This document shows, in pieces, positions 9,501 to 17,826 of a stretch of DNA of 64,000 nucleotides. Made by a program: the position numbers and the translations under genes. Numbering within the stretch: the stretch's first letter is position 1; the number at the start of each line of letters is the position of its first letter. The notes below the pieces were generated by a model. The model was not told the origin of the DNA. It saw nothing but the letters and a program-made list of their open reading frames with translations, and did no database searches. Origin of the DNA: Dehalococcoides mccartyi (GTDB lineage Bacteria; Chloroflexota; Dehalococcoidia; Dehalococcoidales; Dehalococcoidaceae); assembly GCF_001889305.1 (NCBI RefSeq), contig NZ_CP013074.1, positions 1 through 64,000 of the forward strand. The letters run 5' to 3'.

Positions 9501-10703
9501 ACTGTCATCAGTATGGCCAGAGATATCAGTGACCTGAAAAAAATAGAGGCAGAGCGGCAAAAACTGCGTGAGCGGGCAGATATGGCTAATCGTCTGGCCG
9601 CGGTAGGGGAAATGGCGGCGGGTATTGCCCACGAGATTAATAACCCTTTAACCGGTGTGGTTGGTTTTGCAGAGCTGCTTTCAAACAGACCTGACTTGCC
9701 CGCTGATGTGCAGGACTCTTTAAAGGTTATAAACAACGGCAGCTTGAGAGTAGTTGAGATTGTAAAAAGACTGCTGACTTTTGCCCGTCAGACAAAACCG
9801 ATTATCAGCAAAGTCAGTATTACCGATATTATTGATAACTCCCTGACACTGCGCAGTTATGTACTGGAAACAGCCGGCATAACCATAATACGTGACTATG
9901 CCCCGGACCTGCCATGGATAAATGTTGATCCCGCTCAGATACAGCAAGTTTTCCTTAATCTGATATTAAATGCCGAACATTCCATGAAAAAGGCTCATGA
10001 AAAAGGCACGCTTTCCATAAAAACTGAAAAAGCGGGCGAATATATACGCATTTCATTTAAAGATGACGGAACGGGTATAGCGGCGGATGTAATGGATAAA
10101 ATATTCCAGCCGTTTTTCACCACCAAAGACCCGGGACAGGGAACAGGATTGGGGTTAAGCCTGTCACAAGGCATTATTTTGGAGCACAACGGCAGAATAT
10201 GGGCTGAAAATAACCCCGAAGGGGGTGCCACCTTTGTAATAGAACTGCCCGTAAGCACCACTTGTGAAATTCCATCCCAACCTTCAGAGAAAAGTGCTCC
10301 GGCATATTCGGCACCAAAAAGATCAGCTTCAGCCATGGTGATAGATGATGAGCCTGCGGTTAGATCCCTATTGAAAATCATTTTAACCCAGGATGGACAC
10401 CAGGTAGAGGAGTGCGAAAACCCGGAAAAAGCACTGGACAAACTACGCGAACATACATATGACATTATCTTTCTGGATATCCGCATGCCCGGCATGAGCG
10501 GAACCGAGCTCTATGATAAGATTATCAGCAACTGGCCCGGATTAGCCGGCCGTATTGTATTTATCACCGGCGATACCTCTGATGCCAAAGTCAGGGAATA
10601 CCTTGATAACCACGATATCCCCTATGTTACCAAACCCTTTGACATGTCCCTGCTTAAAACTGCCATGCACAGGGTATTAAGCAAGATAGATGCGGATAAC
10701 TGA
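6564..10703 (+). CDS. Soluble hybrid histidine kinase with eight PAS domains and a receiver
   Basis: 1379 residues, no membrane helix. Eight consecutive PAS-type sensor domains lie at about residues 14-125, 138-250, 262-370, 380-497, 504-617, 623-737, 749-862 and 873-990; most end in a D(I/V)(S/T)-x-R-K type linker. The kinase core follows: phosphoacceptor H1023 in AAGIAHEINNPLTG, then an ATPase with a GTGLGLSLS G-box. A receiver domain ends the protein (LDIRMPGMSG contains the phosphoacceptor Asp). GTG 6564 follows AAAGAGG. The stop TGA overlaps the ATG of the HD-GYP regulator, so the two are translationally coupled. Its kinase core closely resembles that of the split kinase at 14376-16930. 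Confidence 0.93.
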   Translation: MKDTPKRNKLHQSNILYSTLVEKSNDGIIIIQDERLIYANPKMTALTGFSLEEITGKPFVDFISPEYRPMVLERYQRRLAGENVTNQYEIEIVSKDNRKIPVEINASYIEYEDKPANMAILRDLTEYKMSQLKLAENEARCHELFKNSYDAILLTIPNGRILAANPAACGMFGRTETEIREIGRDGLIDVTDPRLQQALEIRAATGEFKGELTFLRSDGTTFPGEITSKIYPVGKGELRTAMIIRDVSKRKEAEEKLRAAEEHYRLTLDNMLEGCQIIGRDWRYIYLNTMAVRHSRKPKEALIGRTMMEAYPGIGNTELFIHLRRCMENRTAIRIENRFIFPDTTEGWFELSIEPVPEGIFILSLDITRRKETEKQLQISEERFHRIFDQVPIGIAITDQYFKFTQVNKTMCRMMGYSGKELTAITFKEITHPKYLAYDLKQLKLLSAGVIDNFERDKQYIRKDGSVFWGHISVGAIKDDKGKILYYTPCILDITKRKQTEQALRKYKLIADDSRDIILFLDKNSGQILETNAAATKAYGYTRRQLLNKTVYEIRPPETRAAIPMQLAQADSEGILFESYHMRKNGSIFPVEVSSRGATINNTRVVVSVIRDISERKKAEEKFKTIFKHQETILATVPDIIAEVDTNKVYTWINESGLEFFGDDVIGKEASHYFIGKQDTYQKIRPVFSGGENTVYVESWQRRKDGEPRLLGWWAHSLKDITGKTVGALSVTSDITDRKRMEENLVKSAAEWSTTFDSINDMICIVDAGYMILRVNNAFAKSLKLPPEEIIGKHCYELIHETDQPHFMCPHKKTLETGRSQVSEFFEENLNTWVEATTSPVLDADNRVVGSVHVIKNINERKKSEEALRAERETYMSLFNSVTDAIIVHRPKSDKTPDKILEVNDACAAMLEYSRDELQNMTVRDFVKGMAEDTTSFSNIIEQIEKNKEATFERTFVTKTGREIPVEIRPRIFLFGGKPTVISMARDISDLKKIEAERQKLRERADMANRLAAVGEMAAGIAHEINNPLTGVVGFAELLSNRPDLPADVQDSLKVINNGSLRVVEIVKRLLTFARQTKPIISKVSITDIIDNSLTLRSYVLETAGITIIRDYAPDLPWINVDPAQIQQVFLNLILNAEHSMKKAHEKGTLSIKTEKAGEYIRISFKDDGTGIAADVMDKIFQPFFTTKDPGQGTGLGLSLSQGIILEHNGRIWAENNPEGGATFVIELPVSTTCEIPSQPSEKSAPAYSAPKRSASAMVIDDEPAVRSLLKIILTQDGHQVEECENPEKALDKLREHTYDIIFLDIRMPGMSGTELYDKIISNWPGLAGRIVFITGDTSDAKVREYLDNHDIPYVTKPFDMSLLKTAMHRVLSKIDADN

Positions 10704-11758
10704 TGGATTTACAACAGGATACCTTACTGATAGTAGATGACGAGGAATTGATACGCCAATTACTCAGCGTAAAGTTTTCGAACGAAAACTACCAGTGCCT
10801 GACTGCCAGTAACGGCATAGAAGCCCTTGAACTTATTAAAGGGATACAAGTTGCTATAGTTCTGCTGGATATAAATATGCCCGGCAAAACAGGTATTGAA
10901 ACCCTTCAGGATATAAAAACCCTCAAACCCGATACCGAAGTTATCATGGCCACCGCCATAAATGACATAGACGTTGCCTTAAAATGCATACGGCTGGGTG
11001 CATACGACTATGTGATAAAACCGTTTAATCTGGACTCTCTTATTCACATTACCAAACGGGCACAGGAACACAGACGCCTGATACTGGAAAACAGAGGCTA
11101 CCAGCTTGGGCTGGAACAGAAAGTGGCTGAACGGACGGAAGAACTAAAACAGGCCTTGGACAAACTGAAATCAGCCTCATTGGATACCATCTTCCGTTTG
11201 TCACGGGCTGCCGAATATAAAGATGAAGATACCGGTATGCACATACGGCGTATAGGCCACTACGCCGCCCAGATAGCCGAAAGTATGGGGCTCCCCCCTG
11301 AGGAGATAGAATCATTCCTGTATGCCGCCCCCATGCACGACATAGGCAAGATTGGTATTCCTGACAATATACTCCTGAAACCCGGAAAACTCACCCCGCA
11401 GGAATGGGAGATTATGAAGCAGCATACAATCATCGGTGCCAATATTCTGGAGGGAGCCGCATCAGAAATCATTAAAAAGGCAGCAGTAATTGCCCTGAAC
11501 CATCATGAAAAATGGGACGGAAGCGGTTACCCGAACGGGCTTAAGGGTGAAAATATACCTTTGGCCGGGCGTATTACCGCCATTGCAGATGTTTTTGATG
11601 CCCTGACTTCCAAAAGACCTTACCGGCCGGTATCATACTCGATAACCGAGGCTTTGAAAATGATAGAAGAAAATGTGGGCAAACAGTTTGACCCCGAAAT
11701 ATACAATGCCCTAAGAGGCAACTTGAAAAATATTCTGGCTATAAAAGAACACCAATAA
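10703..11758 (+). CDS. Response regulator with HD-GYP domain
   Basis: 351 residues: an N-terminal receiver (about 5-120; LLDINMPGKTG holds the phosphoacceptor Asp), a short helical linker, then an HD-GYP domain with MHDIGKIGIPD and HHEKWDGSGYP intact. HD-GYP proteins usually hydrolyse cyclic di-GMP. The start overlaps the kinase stop by one base, so it is the obvious output partner, relayed through the kinase's own receiver. No DNA-binding domain is present. Confidence 0.93.
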   Translation: MDLQQDTLLIVDDEELIRQLLSVKFSNENYQCLTASNGIEALELIKGIQVAIVLLDINMPGKTGIETLQDIKTLKPDTEVIMATAINDIDVALKCIRLGAYDYVIKPFNLDSLIHITKRAQEHRRLILENRGYQLGLEQKVAERTEELKQALDKLKSASLDTIFRLSRAAEYKDEDTGMHIRRIGHYAAQIAESMGLPPEEIESFLYAAPMHDIGKIGIPDNILLKPGKLTPQEWEIMKQHTIIGANILEGAASEIIKKAAVIALNHHEKWDGSGYPNGLKGENIPLAGRITAIADVFDALTSKRPYRPVSYSITEALKMIEENVGKQFDPEIYNALRGNLKNILAIKEHQ

Positions 11759-11862
11759 CCCCTCTGCCATAACTCCCTTACTCTGCCGGCACAGTTTATT
11801 CACACCGCATCCCATATAAATCAATTACCCGGTTCTACAGGCAGCGACCCGAAACAGGCCGT

Positions 11863-12264
11863 TTACCTGAGCAAGAAGGGTATTACTACTGCCACCAGCC
11901 CGGTAAACAGGACCGCCAGCATAAACAGATTGTACCGGAGAGCATAGTCACTAAGCATGGAAGGGTCGTAGTAATCTGCCACACCCTGGTCTTTATACAT
12001 TTTAAGCAAACCGTTAATGAGTTTAGTCCTCATCTGGCGGCCGCGGATAAGCCCCACCTCAACTACAAAATTTACCACTACGATAAGCGCCACAAAAGTA
12101 AGCATAACTACCGTCTGGGTATTTTCACCTGAAGAAGAGGCTATGCCAGAGTTTATACCCAGAGTAATCAGATTCAGGAAAATAGCTGTAAGGACAAATA
12201 TTGTATCTGTGCGGGCATTGGATGCCAGCTCAGCAATCAAATGTTCATGCACACGTTCAATCAT
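11863..12264 (-). CDS. Small membrane protein of unknown function
   Basis: 133 residues, about three membrane helices (around 22-40, 50-70 and 112-132), with a charged cytoplasmic middle segment. Nothing familiar was recognized. It lies 19 bases after the gene at 12284-12826 and probably shares its transcript. Confidence 0.7.
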   Translation of the reverse strand: MIERVHEHLIAELASNARTDTIFVLTAIFLNLITLGINSGIASSSGENTQTVVMLTFVALIVVVNFVVEVGLIRGRQMRTKLINGLLKMYKDQGVADYYDPSMLSDYALRYNLFMLAVLFTGLVAVVIPFLLR

Positions 12265-12283
12265 TTCATCACCTCAAAACCAG

Positions 12284-12826
12284 TTAATTACGATTAAAAT
12301 GCCGGTACAGCAAAACAAACCCGCCAATCATCACCGCTCCCAGCCCCAGTCCTACCCATTGCCACAGCCCGGAAGTATCTCTGACTACCAGTATGGTGTT
12401 GCTGAAAGTGCGTATTTGCTGGTATTCGGCTATAAAGACCAGATTGTACTCTCCGCGAGACGCATCTAACGGGGCAAGCACCACCGCCTCTAGCGACATA
12501 CGCTGACCAACACCCAGATAGTCAACAGATGCAGGGTTATATTCCACCACCCAGTTTGCAGGCAAATCTGCTGACAGGGTTATATCAAAAATTTCCTGAG
12601 TACCGGAGTTTTCAAGCTCCAGATAAAGTTTTTTAGCTTCACCGGGAATTATATCCATATAATAATACCCGGAAAGCAGATATAGGGAAAGGCTGGATTT
12701 TTCTGTCTGGGCGGTAACAGCGGCAGATGGGAAAAGCCCGCCCAGCATACTGCCAAACAGCAAACCGGCACACACCAGACCGGACAGAGTCCTGTATATT
12801 TTGAAATTTGTTATAAACTTCTTCAT
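12284..12826 (-). CDS. Exported membrane-anchored protein with NEW3-like domain
   Basis: 180 residues. There is a signal peptide (positive N-terminus, hydrophobic 12-30, Ala-rich end near VTAQ), then a beta-rich domain resembling the NPCBM-associated NEW3 fold (LELENSGTQEIFDITLS, LPANWVVEYNP), then one C-terminal helix and a basic tail. The body should face outward. The start has only a weak ribosome site. Function unknown. Confidence 0.72.
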   Translation of the reverse strand: MKKFITNFKIYRTLSGLVCAGLLFGSMLGGLFPSAAVTAQTEKSSLSLYLLSGYYYMDIIPGEAKKLYLELENSGTQEIFDITLSADLPANWVVEYNPASVDYLGVGQRMSLEAVVLAPLDASRGEYNLVFIAEYQQIRTFSNTILVVRDTSGLWQWVGLGLGAVMIGGFVLLYRHFNRN

Positions 12827-12924
12827 CTCAGGTTAATAATAAACGTTTGGCAAAGACAGTGCAATTGGGGCAATAACTGATTTTTGCTTAGCGGGAATAC
12901 TTAGTTCATATTATCAAATAAAAA

Positions 12925-12948
12925 GCGGGGGATTCTGCCTTCCCCCGC
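12925..12948 (-). terminator. Terminator after the YqhA-like gene
   Basis: GCGGGGGA pairs with TCCCCCGC across a 7-8 base loop; on the minus strand it is followed by TTTTTATTT. Confidence 0.75.
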
Positions 12949-12976
12949 CGGTACTTTCGTTCAGGTAACCACCTGA

Positions 12977-13432
12977 TTATTCCGTTTTGCTGCCGACATA
13001 ATTAAACGCTATCAATGCCACAGATACCACCGCCATACCCAAACCAAAGTAAAAAGTGCCCTGGGGATCCTGCCATTCCACCAGGTGCTTTAGAAAGATA
13101 ATGCCCATGACCATTATAACCAAACTGCTCAGCTTAACCTTCAAATCATGGAGGTTTCTTATTATGAGCCACTCAGGGAGTGAAAGCTTACCGATAAACA
13201 GTTCGTAAATACCCAGTGCAAAAATAAGAAGCACCGTGGCTATCAGGAATATATCCATAAGTTCTATAAAAGGTATTAAATCAATACTTTCTTCCGCAAA
13301 ACCTGAAAAAAAGCCTATCAGAATTTTGGCTGCCCTGATAATACCCAAAGAAAAGACCATAAGCGAAGCCAGCAGCATCGAAAAAACCGCTATCAGGGTA
13401 ATGTATTTACTTTTCTCCAGCCATTGTTTCAT
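12977..13432 (-). CDS. YqhA/UPF0114 family membrane protein
   Basis: 151 residues with four predicted helices. The order, the acidic loop between helices 1 and 2, and the segment ALGIYELFIGKL followed by LHDLKVKL match the UPF0114 (YqhA) family. Its ATG overlaps the end of the SatP-like gene (ATGA), so the two are translated together. Biochemical role unknown. Confidence 0.8.
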   Translation of the reverse strand: MKQWLEKSKYITLIAVFSMLLASLMVFSLGIIRAAKILIGFFSGFAEESIDLIPFIELMDIFLIATVLLIFALGIYELFIGKLSLPEWLIIRNLHDLKVKLSSLVIMVMGIIFLKHLVEWQDPQGTFYFGLGMAVVSVALIAFNYVGSKTE

Positions 13433-14043
13433 GCTTTTCCCTGCAATTTCATTTTTAAATCTCCGGTTTCAAACGCAAAAACAGGCAATACAGATTTTCC
13501 GCAGCTTTCATTCAAGACTTCTGCCGCCGCAAGATATACGGCAGAAAGACCACAGACTATACCTTCCCAGCCGCCGATACGGATAAATACTTTGCCGGCA
13601 TCTCCGGGTATCCAGTGGCCAATAGCCAACAGGAAAAATAATACTGTCAAACTTATGAAGACAAAGGCTGTTGCCCCATTTTTCTTGAGCGTGGGAAATA
13701 CCATAAACAAAGTGAACAGTCCCCAAAGGCACAAATACCAACCCAGAAACGCAGGGGGTGCAGCCCATGCTTCGGGCAGACCCATTTGGGGTGCTATAAG
13801 AATAAATACCAAAGTCAGCCAGAACATGCCGTACGAAATAAAGGCGGTTGTACCGAATGTATTGCCTTTGCGGTATTCCAGTATACCGGCTATTACCTGG
13901 GCTATTCCTCCGTAAAAAATCCCCATAGCGAAAATGGCTACATTTAAAGGGAAAAAACCGGCATTATGAATGTTCAGAAGTATGGTTGTCATACCGAAAC
14001 CTAACAGACCTAAAGGGGCAGGGTTTGATAATTTTGATTCCAC
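13429..14043 (-). CDS. SatP/YaaH-type acetate transporter family protein
   Basis: 204 residues, six predicted membrane helices. The N-terminal NPAPLGLLGFGMTT is the signature of the GPR1/FUN34/YaaH family, whose members move acetate and related monocarboxylates. Dehalococcoides needs acetate as carbon source, so an uptake role is plausible but inferred. First gene of a two-gene unit with the YqhA-like protein. Confidence 0.88.
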   Translation of the reverse strand: MESKLSNPAPLGLLGFGMTTILLNIHNAGFFPLNVAIFAMGIFYGGIAQVIAGILEYRKGNTFGTTAFISYGMFWLTLVFILIAPQMGLPEAWAAPPAFLGWYLCLWGLFTLFMVFPTLKKNGATAFVFISLTVLFFLLAIGHWIPGDAGKVFIRIGGWEGIVCGLSAVYLAAAEVLNESCGKSVLPVFAFETGDLKMKLQGKA

Positions 14044-14375
14044 TAAACTCCTTTATTTGAGGCTCATGCCAGATTAAAAGACCTTGATTATACGGATATG
14101 CAGACAGTATTTCAAACCCATACTTGTTTACAGATAAATGCTGTCTAAAGCTGTCTGTTTTAGCAGGATTTTCTTGACGCACAGCCGGTAAAGCAAATAT
14201 AGGAAGAAAGTTTTTTTGTACAAAAGGGGCAAAACCTTGCTACAAATCTACTCAAGTAATACAATGAAGGGTACCAAAAAATCAGTCACCTGTTACCGGA
14301 AAAATTTTTTCTTTTAGCCTCAAATACTAAGGCAGGTAAAGATATATTCAGACCTGATAACCACAGAGAAGCCCG
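14044..14375. other. 332-bp divergent intergenic region
   Basis: Lies between satP (minus) and the split kinase (plus). It is A/T rich and presumably carries two promoters; nothing more specific was identified. Confidence 0.5.
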
Positions 14376-15602
14376 GTGAGCGAATCCTATCTGGTTTTTT
14401 ATTTTCTAGCCATGACGATTTCGCTTCTGGCTTGTCTGACAGTAATAGTATTCAGCTGGAAAAACCGTGAAGCACCAGGAGCCCGGGCTATGCTGGCACT
14501 GGGAGTGGCAACATTTATCTGGGGATTCGGGTTTATGTGTGAAGCTGCCAGCCACAGCCTGAGCCAGCAGATGATATTCAACAATATCGGCTATGTTGGC
14601 TCAATGAGTGTTCCGGTAATCTGGCTGATTTTCGCGCTTCAATACACCAATGCCGATAAACAGTTTGAAAACTGGAAAAAGGCACTGCTTTTCGTCTTCC
14701 CGCTCTTCGTAGTAATAATGGTTTGGAGCAATGACACCCACCATCTCATGTGGTCAAATGAACACCAGACTATTTCAGGGCCTTTTCTGGTAGTTGCTAA
14801 AACATACGGGCCTCTTTTCTGGGTAGCAGTGGTACATAACTATCTACTTATTACCGGTGTAACCATTATATTAATCCGCCAGTTATTTTTTGGCATACGT
14901 ATATACCGCAAACAGGCCTTTATACTCTTATTTGCAATCTGCCTGCCCTTGATTTGGAACATCATATATATATTTGATTTGCTGTCATTACCCCGCAAAG
15001 ACCTGACCCCGGTAATGTTTGCAATTTCAGGTATAGCCATAACCATGGGACTAATGCGTTTCAAACTGTTTAAAACAATCCCTTTTGCTTATCCGCTTAT
15101 TCTCCAGCAAATGAATGACGGCGTTCTGGTCTTTGATAGATCCAACCGACTGCTGGAAACAAACCCTGCGGCCTGCAAAATGACCGGTTTGGATAACACT
15201 ATGGTCGGGCAGGAACTGAATAATTTATGCCATATGTCACCCCTTCTGGAATGTTTGGCTATTGCAAATTTCGGGCATCTTGATTTTGAATCCGCCACCA
15301 GAGTAAAAGGGAAGTTTTACGAACTGGACAAACAACCCCTGCTGGATAAACAACAAAGGCAGGTGGGCTGGCTGGCCACTATCCGCGATATAAGCCAGCG
15401 CAAGCAAACGGCTCAGGAACTTAAAGAACGCAAGGAACAGTACTTTACACTGGTAGAACATGGCAATGACGGCATTATCATTGTCCAGAACGGGCTGGTA
15501 GTCTACGCCAACTCCAAAATGAAAGAGCTTTCCGGTTACCCGATGGATGAAATTCTGGAAAACAATTCGCCCAGTTCGTATCAGCGGAACAAAGAGAGAT
15601 AA
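14376..15602 (+). pseudogene. Hybrid histidine kinase, 5' part (7TM sensor and PAS), frameshifted
   Basis: 408 residues. An N-terminal seven-helix membrane sensor (about 1-220, histidine-kinase 7TM type) is followed by one PAS domain (about 230-345) and the first half of a second, which breaks off after GYPMDEILEN. The remaining residues before TAA 15600-15602 have no homology. Reading 15566 onward one frame over gives FAQFVSAEQREIIEQ, which continues the PAS domain without a gap and runs into the 434-codon frame at 15626. The downstream frame is offset by -1 and exactly one base is missing near 15561-15566. GTG 14376 start. Real mutation, sequencing error and recoding are all possible. Confidence 0.82.
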
Positions 15603-16930
15603 TTGAGCAGCATTACCAGAAGCGAGTGGAGGGGCAGAAATTATGCGGCAGATACGAAGCCTGCCTGATTAATAACAAGGGGCAAGAGGTCTACGTTGAA
15701 ATAAGCGCCAGCCTGATTGAATATGAAGGCCAGCCTGCAGATATGGCTATTATCCGTGATTTGACTGCCGACAAACAAGCCGAGCTTGAAAACCAGAGAC
15801 TTCGCGATAAGGCAGAGATGGCCAGCCGTTTGGCGGCTATAGGCGAGATGGCCGCCGGTATAGCTCATGAAATAAACAACCCCCTGACTGGTGTCATAGG
15901 ATTCTCCGAGCTTTTGGCCACCAGAGGAGATTTGCCCGAAGATGTGACGGCGGACCTGCAGGTAATCAACCATGGTTCTCAGCGGGTGGTTGAGATTGTA
16001 AGGCGGCTGCTTACCTTTGCCAGACAGAATAAACCCGTAAAAACACGTCTGGATGTGCATGAGCTTATTGATAATACCCTGGAATTCCGCGGCTATGTGT
16101 TTAAGACCGCCAATATAGAGATTATCCGCCGGTATGACTTTAACCTGCCATGGATTACCGCCGACCCGGGACAACTGCAACAGGTATTTTTAAACCTGAT
16201 TATCAATGCAGAACAAGCTATGAGAAAAGCACATGACGAGGGAAAACTAACTATAACCACCACCCAAACAGATAATTTTTTCAGCATCCGCATTGAGGAT
16301 GACGGACCCGGTATGACACCGGAAGTAAAAGCTAAAATCTTCCAGCCGTTTTTCACCACCAAAGGCCCTAAAGAAGGAACGGGGCTGGGGTTAAGTTTGG
16401 CTATGGCTATTATTCTGGACCATCACGGTACAATTGATGTTGAAAGTGAATACGATAAGGGTGCAGCCTTTACTATCAATCTGCCGCTGAACTCTGATGC
16501 AGAGGAATATCCAATCAAGACACCCGCCCCTGCCTCTATGATAGAAGATAATCGGACTGCCAGTATACTAGTGGTAGATGACGAAGAACATATCTGCCGG
16601 CTGATTAGCCGGGTACTGGGGCAGATGCGGCATAACGTAGAGAGCTTCAATGACCCCGTCAAAGCACTTTTAAAGCTGGAGACAACCGGATACGATCTGG
16701 TATTGCTGGATATCCGCATGCCGGGTATGAGCGGTTTGGAATTTTATTCCCAGATGATTGCCAAACGCCCTGAGCTGGCAGGCAAGGTTATATTTATGAC
16801 CGGGGATATGACCCTTTCAGACCTTGAAATCCATATGCAACAGACTAACCTGATGCACATTGCCAAACCTTTTCATCCCAGTACTCTGGAACAGTTTTTA
16901 TCCAAAGCTTTGAAACAACAGGCGGGATAA
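15566..16930 (+). pseudogene. Hybrid histidine kinase, 3' part (PAS end, kinase core, receiver)
   Basis: Continuation of the kinase at 14376 in the -1 frame. It contains the second half of the PAS domain (VYVEISASLIEYEG), HisKA with AAGIAHEINNPLTG, an ATPase with GTGLGLSLA, and a receiver with LLDIRMPGMSG. A GTG at 15626 could start an independent 434-residue protein, but without a ribosome site and with half a PAS domain, so a broken single gene is the better reading. All catalytic motifs are intact, so a restored protein would be functional. Order and core match the kinase at 6564-10703. Confidence 0.82.
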
Positions 16931-17043
16931 AAAAATAATTTGGCAAGCATATAATGTAAATCCACTGGAACTTCATATTTGCTTAACATTTTTCTTTATA
17001 ATTAGTATTATTATTCCAAATAAAAATCAAAAAGGGGACTCAT

Positions 17044-17688
17044 GTGCTTTCTAACAAAAAATATATACCAGTAATACTTGGTATACTGATTCTGCCCAGC
17101 CTGCTGTTTTCGTCCTGTGCCGCCATTGCGGAGATGAATTCAAACCAGAATACCAATACTGATTCCGCTGATACTACCCAGATTACAGACCCGGCGGAAC
17201 TGGCGGAATGGACAGCAGACGGTATTATAACAGCTAACGAATATACTAATAGCTCAACCCTCAGTGCCAACTTCACCCTGTTCTCCAGGACGGATGACCA
17301 GTATGTATATATCGGCATCAAAGCTAAAGCTACAGGCTGGATATCAATCGGTTTTCAGCCGGTGTCTGCCAAAGGTCACACAGGAGCTGATTTTGCACTG
17401 GGCGGAGTGAGTAATGGAGTGGCATATATTTATGACCTCTGGGGTATAAGTAAAGACGAACACTCTCTGGATACCAAACTGGGAGGAACAAACAGTATTC
17501 TGGAATACGGAGGCACCGAATCCGGCGGTTATACAATTCTGGAGTTTAAAAGACTGCTTGTTACCGGTGACAGTTATGACCAGAATATTGTCCACGGGTC
17601 TAATAATATTCTGTGGGCCTATAGTGACGAAGACGGCTTTGCCGCTATGCATACAGCCGAAGGCACAGGCAAAATAAACATACCCTGA
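17044..17688 (+). CDS. DOMON-domain lipoprotein
   Basis: 214 residues. A lipoprotein signal ends at the lipobox LLFSSC, followed by a Thr/Asn/Asp-rich spacer. The rest resembles a DOMON domain (ligand- or heme-binding beta sandwich), including GWISIGFQP and YTILEFKRLL. GTG 17044 follows AAGGGGA. It is a single gene with its own terminator. Function unknown; an extracellular redox or sugar-sensing role is typical of the fold only. Confidence 0.8.
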   Translation: MLSNKKYIPVILGILILPSLLFSSCAAIAEMNSNQNTNTDSADTTQITDPAELAEWTADGIITANEYTNSSTLSANFTLFSRTDDQYVYIGIKAKATGWISIGFQPVSAKGHTGADFALGGVSNGVAYIYDLWGISKDEHSLDTKLGGTNSILEYGGTESGGYTILEFKRLLVTGDSYDQNIVHGSNNILWAYSDEDGFAAMHTAEGTGKINIP

Positions 17689-17730
17689 TAACTAATACGG
17701 CTAACAGATTTTGATTTACCTATAATCAAG

Positions 17731-17757
17731 CAGGGCATCGGATAATCCGGTGCCCTG
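17731..17757 (+). terminator. Terminator after the DOMON lipoprotein
   Basis: CAGGGCATCGGA pairs with TCCGGTGCCCTG with one G-T pair; the following T tract is weak. Confidence 0.6.
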
Positions 17758-17812
17758 CTGCTTTGTCTTCGAACAGAATGAATAAGTATACTGCCGTATA
17801 GGCTGAAAATGT

Positions 17813-17818
17813 TATAAT
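17813..17818 (+). promoter_or_regulatory. -10 box giving a probable leaderless mRNA
   Basis: TATAAT ends eight bases before ATG 17827, so transcription would begin at or next to the start codon. No convincing -35 was seen. Confidence 0.45.
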
Positions 17819-17826
17819 GAACATTC

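Noticed and set aside
15551-15572. Programmed -1 frameshift site in the split kinase
   Set aside because: The offset would fit, but no X-XXY-YYZ slippery heptamer is present; a missing base is simpler.
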